Origin: a virus | Length of the DNA: 38,700 bases | Strand: one strand, 5' to 3' | Virus record (IMG/VR): IMGVR_UViG_3300009164_000164 | Location: 1-38,700 of that record | Shown here: piece by piece, positions 7,526 through 13,481 of the stretch | How the letters are laid out: every line of letters begins with the position of its first letter | Position numbering within the stretch: the first letter of the stretch is position 1 | Notes under the pieces: generated by a model | Databases searched by the model: none | What the model was told of the DNA's origin: nothing | What the model saw: the letters and a program-made list of their open reading frames with translations, nothing else | Position numbers and translations under genes: made by a program

Positions 7526-8000
7526 ACCTGGCCACGAGCAGTACAAAGGCAGGCTATCTATCCCGTACATTACCAAGACAGGCGTAGTTGATTTAAGATT
7601 TAGGTCGCTAGACCCAGCAGTTGAACCCAAGTATATGGGTATGACAGGGGCAGAGACGAAGATGTACAACGTGTTAGACATTGAGAAAGCAGGCGATTGG
7701 ATTGGTGTGTGTGAAGGCGAACTCGATACGCTTACGCTATCTGCACTCGTTGGTATCCCGTGTATCGGGGTTCCTGGGTCTAATTCGTGGAAGAAACACT
7801 ACACCAGACTACTCGCTGATTTCGAACGTGTCTTTATCTTTGCCGATGGCGATGAACCTGGACGCGAGTTTGCGCGAGGACTTGCAAAAGAATTACCCAC
7901 AACAGTGGTTACAATGGAAGACGGAGAGGACGTTAACTCATCTTTCGTCAAGTACGGCGCAGACTACATCCGAGATAAGATAGGATTAAACGTTGACTGA
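7374..8000 (+). CDS. DNA primase, TOPRIM part (split gene)
   Basis: About 208 aa from a GTG at 7374 with AAAGGTG 7 nt upstream; a TTG at 7347 is an alternative. The primase core is in this frame: a helical segment YAESIHLAADYLASRGIT, then RLSIPYI, and TOPRIM motifs in VCEGELDTLTL (catalytic Glu) and FIFADGDEPGREF (D-x-D), followed by EDGEDVN. It lacks its own zinc finger, which is on the preceding ORF. The product would be made by reinitiation inside the upstream ORF or by a +1/-2 ribosomal shift. It should synthesise RNA primers with the nearby helicase. Confidence 0.82.
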   Translation: MKQSQSQKELLGRASKKYAESIHLAADYLASRGITREAARLAQLGVVAEPEPGHEQYKGRLSIPYITKTGVVDLRFRSLDPAVEPKYMGMTGAETKMYNVLDIEKAGDWIGVCEGELDTLTLSALVGIPCIGVPGSNSWKKHYTRLLADFERVFIFADGDEPGREFARGLAKELPTTVVTMEDGEDVNSSFVKYGADYIRDKIGLNVD

Positions 8001-8334
8001 TATACCTCCTTGCTCCGTATGTGGGCAACAGTTTGATAACATATTCGAAGCAGTAGACCATATGGTTGATGATAATGATGAAGAAGAATTCAATCCCGTA
8101 ATATCCCTACCTAGTGGCTATCAACTGCTATTCGGTAGCCTACTACGCCAACTGTACGAGAAGGCAGATGACCCAGAAGAAGTCAAGACTATTGTTGAGT
8201 TGACTTACGCTACGCTGTATGCATCTGAATCTAACATACCATTGATGAAGAAGTTGGTTGAGGATGCAATCATCCACGAACATATGTTTGAGATAGACCG
8301 CGAATTAAAGAAACTACTAGAGGAGAACAAATGA
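7993..8334 (+). CDS. Conserved phage-type protein with N-terminal Cys2 knuckle
   Basis: 113 aa starting at a TTG that overlaps the primase stop by 8 nt (AGGA upstream). The N-terminus CSVCGQQFDNIFEAVDHMVD resembles a C2H2-like zinc finger with a single His. The rest is helical (GYQLLFGSLLRQLYEKADDP, then AIIHEHMFEIDRELKKLLEE). Its fixed place directly after the primase suggests a replication accessory role. I recognise no characterised function. The next gene start overlaps its stop (ATGA). Confidence 0.65.
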   Translation: MTDIPPCSVCGQQFDNIFEAVDHMVDDNDEEEFNPVISLPSGYQLLFGSLLRQLYEKADDPEEVKTIVELTYATLYASESNIPLMKKLVEDAIIHEHMFEIDRELKKLLEENK

Positions 8335-8639
8335 ACCATCCCGACCGCTACATAGACAGAACATTTACACTAGACAATGAACTGACTAAGGTTACCCAGG
8401 AACTAGGAGACCTGCTACTTAGCAAGCACCGTGACTACGGCCCAAAGAATATTTCTGATGCTCCTGGCGGTGCTATCAATGGCCTGCGTGTACGAATGCA
8501 CGACAAGTTAGCACGTATCAACAACCTAACCGATAGCGGTGTAGCCCCAGAGCATGAGTCGCTAGAGGATTCATTCAAGGACATGGCTAACTATGCAATC
8601 ATTGGGTTGCTAGTGCTCAGAGGAAAGTGGGATAACTAA
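8331..8639 (+). CDS. DUF1599 / Nmad1-like protein
   Basis: 102 aa. The block LLLSKHRDYGPKNISDAPGGAINGLRVRMHDKLARINNL, then EDSFKDMANYAIIGLLVLRGKW, matches the small all-helical family DUF1599, named for a proposed link to nucleotide modification and common in phages. It resembles a MazG/dUTPase-like fold with conserved acidic and His residues. Possible roles are nucleotide-pool housekeeping or DNA-base modification; no partner base-modification gene is visible here. Its stop overlaps the next start. Confidence 0.7.
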   Translation: MNHPDRYIDRTFTLDNELTKVTQELGDLLLSKHRDYGPKNISDAPGGAINGLRVRMHDKLARINNLTDSGVAPEHESLEDSFKDMANYAIIGLLVLRGKWDN

Positions 8640-8977
8640 TGAAAATCTTTGGACCATACAAGGGAAGTAAGCAAAATGGCGGACGACCAATCTATGTTTT
8701 CAAACGTAAAAAGAAGGACGGCACTACGGTTACGACTTCTAGCAATAAGGCTCGCGTTGATTACGAAAAGACTACAGGCAAGACGTTACCTAAAACCACT
8801 GACGTGGACCATAAAGATAATGGTGGCAGGGCTGGTCGTGATGGCCATAGCAATCTACAAGCGATGAGTCACTCAGATAACGTAGCCAAAGAGAACAAGC
8901 GTCGTGCTACCGCAAAGAAGACGGTAAAGAAAGTCGCCAAGAAGGCTACCAAGAAAGCGGTTAAAAAGAAGCCATGA
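8639..8977 (+). CDS. HNH-like endonuclease with histone-like basic tail
   Basis: 112 aa. The centre holds a short HNH-type motif: TDVDHKDNGGRAGRDGHSNLQAM, with D-x-D-H (residues about 55-58), a central Asn and a final H-x3-N in SHSDNVAKENK. The last 25 residues are almost entirely Lys/Ala repeats (AKKTVKKVAKKATKKAVKKK), a non-specific DNA-binding tail. It may be a free-standing HNH nuclease or a nicking enzyme of the replication module. Coupled to both neighbours by overlapping stop/start codons. Confidence 0.68.
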   Translation: MKIFGPYKGSKQNGGRPIYVFKRKKKDGTTVTTSSNKARVDYEKTTGKTLPKTTDVDHKDNGGRAGRDGHSNLQAMSHSDNVAKENKRRATAKKTVKKVAKKATKKAVKKKP

Positions 8978-9717
8978 AAACTATAGTCTGTGTTTCCGAT
9001 TTACAAATACCTTATCACGATAAGCGTGCAGTTGCTAACCTTGCTAAATTCATCAAGGCTTACAAGCCAACAGAAGTAGTAAGCGTTGGTGATGAAATGG
9101 ATATGCAGACTATTTCAAAATGGTCAAAGGGTACTCCCCTAGAGTATGAGCGTTCTATCGGACGGGATAGAGACGAGACCACTCGGGTACTCGAGTCACT
9201 CAAGGTCAAGCATATCATTCGGTCAAACCACACGGACCGATTGTATAACACGGTTATGATGCGTGCTCCTGGGTTGCTCGGGCTACCCGAGTTGGACTTG
9301 CCACAGTTCCTGCGCTTACCAGATATCGGCGCTACATACCACGAGAAGCCTTATGAATTGGCTCCTAACTGGTTGCTTATGCACGGCGATGAAGGCGCTA
9401 TGAAGTCAACTGGAGGGCTTACGGCCCTAGGTTTGGCTATGCGTACAGGTAAGTCTGTCGTCTGCGGTCATACTCATCGTATGGGATTAGCACACAACAC
9501 TCAATCTTATGGTTCATCTTCTCCTCAGACTGTATGGGGTATGGAAGTTGGAAACCTTATGAAGTACAAGGAAGCAAAATATATTAAGGGCGGACTGTTC
9601 ACTTGGCAGCAAGGCTTTGGTATGCTCTACGTTGATGGTCGCACAGTAGTTCCAGTAACTATTCCAATTGCAAAGGATGGGTCGTTCATTGTGGAAGGCA
9701 AGGTGTGGGGTCGATGA
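8974..9717 (+). CDS. Metallophosphoesterase (calcineurin-like)
   Basis: 247 aa. The five metallophosphoesterase motifs appear in order: SDLQIPYH (D9, Q11, H15), SVGDEMD (D40), RSNHTD (Asn-His near residue 84), LLMHGDE (His near 137), and VCGHTHRMG (about 163-171). Q in place of H in the first motif also occurs in phage members. Phage proteins of this family cleave phosphodiesters or phosphomonoesters of nucleic acids or nucleotides; the substrate cannot be predicted. It lies at the end of the replication operon and overlaps the sigma-like gene by ATGA. Confidence 0.82.
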   Translation: MKTIVCVSDLQIPYHDKRAVANLAKFIKAYKPTEVVSVGDEMDMQTISKWSKGTPLEYERSIGRDRDETTRVLESLKVKHIIRSNHTDRLYNTVMMRAPGLLGLPELDLPQFLRLPDIGATYHEKPYELAPNWLLMHGDEGAMKSTGGLTALGLAMRTGKSVVCGHTHRMGLAHNTQSYGSSSPQTVWGMEVGNLMKYKEAKYIKGGLFTWQQGFGMLYVDGRTVVPVTIPIAKDGSFIVEGKVWGR

Positions 9718-10406
9718 ACTGGGAGCGTATTGAGAAGTGGGAATACATTGCCGCTCACGTTGCAGATGAATACCATAAGAAGTACACAATGGTCGAGCGC
9801 GAAGACATTAAGCAGTCGCTCTACGAATGGTTTGTGTCGCATCCACGTAAGTTAACTGAGTGGGAGAAGTTGGGTAATCGCTCAGCGCAGAACTTATTGT
9901 ATCGTTCTCTACGTAATCAAGCATTGGACTACTGCCAACTATGGAAGTCTAAGTCTATTGGGTATGAACTATCTGACCTGTTCTATTACGAGGCAGATGT
10001 TATCGAAGCCTTGCTACCAGCAATCCTGCGCGGTGAAACCGCAGAAGCACCTAAATTAAATCTTGGAATGCCAGGACGACCATCAGCACCATCGGAAGGT
10101 GGTAATATGATGGCGATGATGGCCGAGATTAAGGTTGCATACGATACCTTGAGTAAGGAAGATAAGTCTATCCTGTTCCTCAAGCACGCTAACTCCCTGG
10201 ACTATTCCTCGATTGCTACTGAACTTCAACTTTCTAGTGACGATGCAGCGCGTATGCGCCACAAGCGTGCCATCAAGAAGATTATCAATCGACTTGGTGG
10301 ATACCGCCCCTTCCTAGACAAGGATGAGACGAATGATGATGGGAAAGACAACGGAAGCAATGAACAAGGCGCTTCCGATAGTGATGATACCAGCAGCGAT
10401 GACTAA
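9714..10406 (+). CDS. Sigma-factor-like HTH protein
   Basis: 230 aa from the ATG overlapping the previous stop; a GTG 9 nt upstream is also possible. The C-terminal part LSKEDKSILFLKHANSLDYSSIATELQLSSDDAARMRHKRAIKKII (split over residues about 145-190) has the pattern of a sigma-70 region 4 helix-turn-helix. The N-terminal part (DIKQSLYEWFVSHP...LYRSLRNQALDYCQLWK) resembles a region 2-like helical bundle. The C-terminus is a long acidic tail of Asp, Ser, Asn and Glu. As last gene of the early module, it could redirect host RNA polymerase to late or accessory promoters. Confidence 0.65.
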   Translation: MNWERIEKWEYIAAHVADEYHKKYTMVEREDIKQSLYEWFVSHPRKLTEWEKLGNRSAQNLLYRSLRNQALDYCQLWKSKSIGYELSDLFYYEADVIEALLPAILRGETAEAPKLNLGMPGRPSAPSEGGNMMAMMAEIKVAYDTLSKEDKSILFLKHANSLDYSSIATELQLSSDDAARMRHKRAIKKIINRLGGYRPFLDKDETNDDGKDNGSNEQGASDSDDTSSDD

Positions 10407-10410
10407 AGCA

Positions 10411-10836
10411 TCATCCATATATTCTGTCGGTTTCGTATTCGTCGTGTGCCTCAATCTCAAAGTTCCTTGCAACGCGTACGCACTCGATTAAAGCCCCGGG
10501 CTTAATCAGATAACCTCTCGTAGGATTAGGTGGAATGTTGCAAGTGATAGGCTTGCCGTGCTCCCAGATAATCTCCTTGAGTCGATACATAGGAACGATG
10601 AGTATCGTATCTTCTAATACAAAACCCCAATGGCTAGCCTGACTTACTCGTATTCCAGATGGCTTCCACTCGTTGTCGCTTTGATAGAAACACTCAGTCT
10701 CGATATAGATGTTGCCAGTCTCGCGCCAACGCCTATCTGTCTTAACCTCAACAGTATCCATATGTAGCAAGTCGGCTATCTTGCTTTCACCAAGTAGCCC
10801 AGCCCTATAGTCTAAGTCCCAATTACTATCTTTCAT
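10411..10836 (-). CDS. PD-(D/E)XK-like nuclease candidate
   Basis: 141 aa. The N-terminal half has a restriction-endonuclease-like pattern: GLLGESKIADLL (Glu), MDTVEVKTDRRW (D-x(n)-E-V-K), and GNIYIETECF after it. This order (helix with Glu, then a hairpin with D and E-x-K) fits PD-(D/E)XK nucleases. The remainder, with a WGFVLEDTILIVP strand, carries no motif I recognise. It is the last gene of the minus-strand block and ends only 4 nt from the convergent sigma-like gene. Its ATG overlaps the previous stop, after a GGAGGG ribosome site. Confidence 0.6.
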   Translation of the reverse strand: MKDSNWDLDYRAGLLGESKIADLLHMDTVEVKTDRRWRETGNIYIETECFYQSDNEWKPSGIRVSQASHWGFVLEDTILIVPMYRLKEIIWEHGKPITCNIPPNPTRGYLIKPGALIECVRVARNFEIEAHDEYETDRIYG

Positions 10837-10946
10837 TTGCCCTCCAAGTATTTAGCGAATGCTTTATCCCAATCATAGTTATCGAAGTAGTCTTGTATAC
10901 CATCTACGATACCTTCCTGTAGTTCTTGCATCTCATCATCTGTCAT
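10833..10946 (-). CDS. Tiny acidic protein
   Basis: 37 aa (MTDDEMQELQEGIVDGIQDYF...), strong GGGAGG upstream. It overlaps the following nuclease gene by ATGA. Strongly acidic and helical, no family recognised. Its ribosome site and coupling suggest that it is translated. Confidence 0.55.
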   Translation of the reverse strand: MTDDEMQELQEGIVDGIQDYFDNYDWDKAFAKYLEGK

Positions 10947-11123
10947 TTACCCTCCCGTACTGTAGAAGCCAGTCCCATTGAACTTGACTGGTGGTGCGCT
11001 ATACACCCTGCTCATAGGTTCATTGCACGTATCACAATATGGGATAATCTCATCTTCTGTCATACCCCTGCTGACAGTAACCGACTCATTGTCGGCATTG
11101 CACTTGTACTCATAACTAGCCAC
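10947..11123 (-). CDS. FmdB-type zinc ribbon protein
   Basis: 58 aa from a GTG at 11123 that overlaps the previous stop (TAGTG), with GGTGG upstream; an ATG at 11156 inside the upstream gene is less likely. The sequence fits the FmdB/CxxC ribbon family: ASYEYKCNADN at the start, then YCDTCNEPMSRVYSAPPVKF and the typical GTGFYSTGG end. The first pair is degenerate: one Cys (YEYKC) instead of C-x2-C, while the second pair (CDTC) is intact. The family's biochemical role is poorly known; it is frequent in actinobacteria and their phages. Confidence 0.75.
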   Translation of the reverse strand: MASYEYKCNADNESVTVSRGMTEDEIIPYCDTCNEPMSRVYSAPPVKFNGTGFYSTGG

Positions 11124-11512
11124 TAGTACCACCCTCTCCTTTTGTGATGCTTCCAAGCCATGCAGGGTGTGCCATATCTATGCATAATGTAGGCAAATCC
11201 CCTGTCTATCTGCTTTGGTGCAGGTGTTTGTGTCGACATTCCCAATATCTGTGGTATACCGCCAGCGTTCTTACCCATTACCTTTACCTTGTTGTACGCC
11301 TCGGGTCTCCAGTTGGACTCCTTAGTCCACAGTTTCTCCAAGCATAGGTACTGATTATCTGCCCAAGCAAGTACTACATCTTGAGCATAAGCCTTGCTGT
11401 CTGCTACTTGCCACTCCCTTGCTGTTATCTTTGGCTCTGTTCGGTTAACCGAATGAGGAAAGAATGATACTGCAATCAGTATAACTAGCAGTAGTGCAAC
11501 TTTCTTTAGCAT
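11123..11512 (-). CDS. Membrane-anchored lytic-transglycosylase-like protein
   Basis: 129 aa. A hydrophobic N-terminus (residues 4-19, KVALLLVILIAVSFFP) is a signal peptide or anchor. The mature part has an SLT-like core: WTKESNWRPEAYN with the probable catalytic Glu, then GKNAGGIPQILGMS, GFAYIMHRYGTPCMAWKHH and the terminal RRGWY. This matches the compact transglycosylase domain of actinobacterial secreted proteins. It should cut peptidoglycan glycan strands outside the membrane. Its location in the accessory block, far from the lysis genes, suggests a role other than lysis, such as local wall remodelling or exclusion. A copy of the dispersed palindrome lies inside its coding sequence (11440-11453), contributing SVNR to the protein. 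Confidence 0.75.
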   Translation of the reverse strand: MLKKVALLLVILIAVSFFPHSVNRTEPKITAREWQVADSKAYAQDVVLAWADNQYLCLEKLWTKESNWRPEAYNKVKVMGKNAGGIPQILGMSTQTPAPKQIDRGFAYIMHRYGTPCMAWKHHKRRGWY

Positions 11513-11514
11513 AT

Positions 11515-11874
11515 CTACCTACCAATCAAGGGTTTTAACACCCTATAACTTATCAGCGCTCTGCCTTGGTCGCTTAACTTAGTAAAGGTCTTGCCACTTG
11601 CAATGACGCGCTCACCTGCAAGCATACCACCCCAAATGCCATAACCCAAGTTTTCAGTCTTCATACCTTCTTGTAGACAGGCTTGTTTCTTAGGGCAAGA
11701 GTTACATAGGGCGATAGCCCTACGTGTCTCAACCCCTAGAATGGCTTGCTTCTTAACAGAGAAAGCACCTTGCGGTACGTCAGGAAACCACGCATCTGGA
11801 TTGTCATCTCCGTGGCAGTTGCCTAGATTCTCCTCAATCTTCATAGAATTCATCGTGGAGTCTATCTGGGTCAT
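11515..11874 (-). CDS. whiB: WhiB-family Fe-S regulator
   Basis: 119 aa from the ATG at 11874 (GGAGGAA 7 nt upstream; an ATG at 11892 lacks one). All WhiB hallmarks are present: four Fe-S cysteines C20, C57, C60 and C66 in the C...C-x2-C-x5-C order, the DAWFP motif (27-31) and the GIWGG turn (79-83), followed by a short C-terminal segment. WhiB proteins bind sigma-A of RNA polymerase and alter promoter choice; they are confined to Actinobacteria and their phages. So this gene marks the host group and may redirect host or phage transcription. It lies 2 nt upstream of the transglycosylase gene. Confidence 0.92.
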   Translation of the reverse strand: MTQIDSTMNSMKIEENLGNCHGDDNPDAWFPDVPQGAFSVKKQAILGVETRRAIALCNSCPKKQACLQEGMKTENLGYGIWGGMLAGERVIASGKTFTKLSDQGRALISYRVLKPLIGR

Positions 11875-11947
11875 CTTCGTATTCCTCCTCATCTTCGTCT
11901 AGTCCTAGGGCTATGTCGTCTCCTTCTAACCACCTTGGCTCACTCAC
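11834..11947 (-). CDS. Tiny acidic protein overlapping whiB start
   Basis: 37 aa from a GTG (MSEPRWLEGDDIALGLDEDEEEY...), extremely acidic. It overlaps the stop of the upstream gene by 8 nt and the start of whiB by 41 nt. The ribosome site is weak. It fills an otherwise unexplained gap in a packed operon, but it could be non-coding. Confidence 0.4.
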   Translation of the reverse strand: MSEPRWLEGDDIALGLDEDEEEYEDDPDRLHDEFYED

Positions 11948-12143
11948 CTGCTAACCCCGCATCCGTTAAGTCCCCCGCTTGGGGGATATCTACTCTGACT
12001 GGATTAAACGCAGCATTATCTAAGTAGAGGTAGCCATAGTTGTCAGTAACGCAATCTCGCGCCACCTTTAACGCTTCCTCTGCCGTATCTGCATCTAACT
12101 CGTACTTCTCGGTATGATACACGCTTACAATGTATGTACCCAT
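11940..12143 (-). CDS. Small hypothetical protein
   Basis: 67 aa, ATG preceded by GGAGGG. The sequence YIVSVYHTEKYELDADTAEEALKVARD forms a beta-beta-alpha start as in small phage DpnD/PcfM-like or UBA-like proteins, but I cannot assign a family. Its ATG overlaps the stop of the upstream 43-aa gene (TAATG). Confidence 0.65.
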   Translation of the reverse strand: MGTYIVSVYHTEKYELDADTAEEALKVARDCVTDNYGYLYLDNAAFNPVRVDIPQAGDLTDAGLAGE

Positions 12144-12274
12144 TATATTCCCTCCACTATTACATCATCATATCCCATTTCAATCATTTCTTGCGCCCAG
12201 TACTCTGCATCTCGTCTGGTAAGATAGTTAGAGTTCATCTCACTACCACCCACCCATAAGGTATAGTTACCCAT
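12143..12274 (-). CDS. Tiny hypothetical protein
   Basis: 43 aa (MGNYTLWVGGSEMNSNYLTRRDAEYWAQ...). It is coupled to both neighbours by TAATG overlaps. The fold looks like beta-strand then helix, similar in outline to the next protein, so the two may be distant duplicates. No family recognised. Confidence 0.55.
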   Translation of the reverse strand: MGNYTLWVGGSEMNSNYLTRRDAEYWAQEMIEMGYDDVIVEGI

Positions 12275-12426
12275 TACGCCACCTCTCTTAGTAGTAATCG
12301 GACTTGCGCTATCTTTTGGTCGTGCTGGTACTCGTACTTTGATGTCGTGATACCGCTACTAGATGTAAGAACCTCGAGATAGTCGATAAGTACTTCACGT
12401 AACTGCTCCCTCTGCTCGGTTGTCAT
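12274..12426 (-). CDS. Tiny hypothetical helical protein
   Basis: 50 aa (MTTEQREQLREVLIDYLEVL...), with AGGGGG before its ATG. Amphipathic helices throughout. Its stop overlaps the next start (TAATG). Function unknown. Confidence 0.55.
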   Translation of the reverse strand: MTTEQREQLREVLIDYLEVLTSSSGITTSKYEYQHDQKIAQVRLLLREVA

Positions 12427-12427
12427 A

Positions 12428-12676
12428 TTACCCCCTATTGTATGCTGGAACATAGACTGGTTCTATGCTCGCGTTGATTAGTTGTCTACCCCACTCTACA
12501 GCCTTCTCCATAGTATCGAATGGCCCATACATTACCGAGCCTTCTTTACCACAGTCTGTGATTGTAATCCAATGCGCAACCTTCTGCCCCCAGATGGGGT
12601 CGACGATTGTGATTTTGTTTGTGTCGGCCATTCGGTTAACCGAACGACTACCGATTCCAACTGTAGGATTTTCCAT
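12428..12676 (-). CDS. Small hypothetical protein; alternative start inside a palindrome
   Basis: 82 aa from the ATG at 12676 (GGTGG upstream). An alternative ATG at 12631 gives 67 aa beginning MADTNKITIVDP; that ATG overlaps the edge of a dispersed palindrome (12631-12644) and lacks a ribosome site. The conserved-looking core is AHWITITDCGKEGSVMYGPFDTMEKAVEWG, a beta-alpha fold common in small phage proteins. The longer start overlaps the amidotransferase gene end by 29 nt. Function unknown. Confidence 0.6.
   Translation of the reverse strand: MENPTVGIGSRSVNRMADTNKITIVDPIWGQKVAHWITITDCGKEGSVMYGPFDTMEKAVEWGRQLINASIEPVYVPAYNRG
12617..12627 (+). repeat. Second dispersed motif copy, GTTTGTGTCGG
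   Basis: Exact 11-mer, inside the 5' part of the gene 12428-12676, adjacent to the palindrome at 12631. Confidence 0.75.
12631..12644. repeat. Palindrome copy, TTCGGTTAACCGAA
   Basis: Perfect 14-bp inverted repeat. On the minus strand it runs directly into an in-frame ATG (CCGAATG). A copy of the second motif, GTTTGTGTCGG, lies 3 bp away. Confidence 0.9.
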
Positions 12677-13478
12677 TATTCCACCAATCCCTTTCTCCTA
12701 GTGTGTATGCAGACTTGGTACGTTCTGGTGTATAGCATAGGCAGTTATCCCCGTACACACCAGTGCAGTCAAAGCAAGCATAGCACATCTCGCAGTAGTA
12801 CGGGTTGCCATCTTCAAATGGTACAGCACCACACGCACCGCACTCGCTCTCTATCTCAACTGCCGTAGGGTGTCCGCTATTACTGGGCTTGGTAAGATAT
12901 GATGATGACCAAGTGGAGGGCAAGTAGGTAGTGTTAGACCACCACATTCCCTCGTTATCCCAATGACCAGCAGACTCGTTGATGATGTAGCAGTTATCCT
13001 TAGCAGCAGGGTCTAGGGTGAAGATAACTATCTTACTACCTAGCGACCACTTGCTAACCATATTCCATACGTGCTCATCATCTAGTGCAGACACACCACC
13101 CATAGCAGGTAAGGTATCTTCTGCAAAGATACGCGTATCGCTACGGCGGTCGCCAGCCTTGATGTCGATGTCAAGGATACCATTGTGTGCCAGATATGTA
13201 TCTGGGTTACTAGGAACCTTGAACGGGTGGCAGTTATCATCATTCTTCACGCCGTGCGTTGCATAGCGTGCGTGGAACATAGCATAACTGTTTGGATATT
13301 CCTTGCGTACTTCTAGGAACTGCTTGATTACTTTCTTAGCAGACATACCCTTACCAGTAACGATACCATTCGGGGTTATTACAGCAAAGCCGAAGCCGTG
13401 CGGATTGTTACAAGAAGCACACTCTAAGTCCTTCTTCTTTGGCGTGCTATTAGGCGACGCAACGACGAGGAGACACAT
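12648..13478 (-). CDS. Class II glutamine amidotransferase
   Basis: 276 aa. The N-terminus MCLLV places the nucleophile Cys at position 2, exposed after Met removal, as in class II (Ntn) amidotransferases. Other family motifs: HARYATHG (residues about 69-76), NCHPF, LAHNGIL, and SDTRIFAE. Expected role: release of ammonia from glutamine and channelling to a synthetase. Residues about 210-250 contain six or more cysteines in CxxC-type knuckles (CGACGAV, CEMCYACFDC), an added zinc-binding module. It lies 3 nt downstream of the amidoligase gene and is surely co-translated, so that enzyme is the likely ammonia acceptor. A palindrome variant (13500) sits 21 nt upstream of its ATG. Confidence 0.85.
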   Translation of the reverse strand: MCLLVVASPNSTPKKKDLECASCNNPHGFGFAVITPNGIVTGKGMSAKKVIKQFLEVRKEYPNSYAMFHARYATHGVKNDDNCHPFKVPSNPDTYLAHNGILDIDIKAGDRRSDTRIFAEDTLPAMGGVSALDDEHVWNMVSKWSLGSKIVIFTLDPAAKDNCYIINESAGHWDNEGMWWSNTTYLPSTWSSSYLTKPSNSGHPTAVEIESECGACGAVPFEDGNPYYCEMCYACFDCTGVYGDNCLCYTPERTKSAYTLGERDWWNNGKSYSWNR

Positions 13479-13481
13479 AGG

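Noticed and set aside
10334-10491. Plus-strand frame starting MMMGKTTEAMNKALP with a hydrophobic end
   Set aside because: It overlaps the end of the sigma-like gene and then runs antisense to the nuclease gene; no clear ribosome site.
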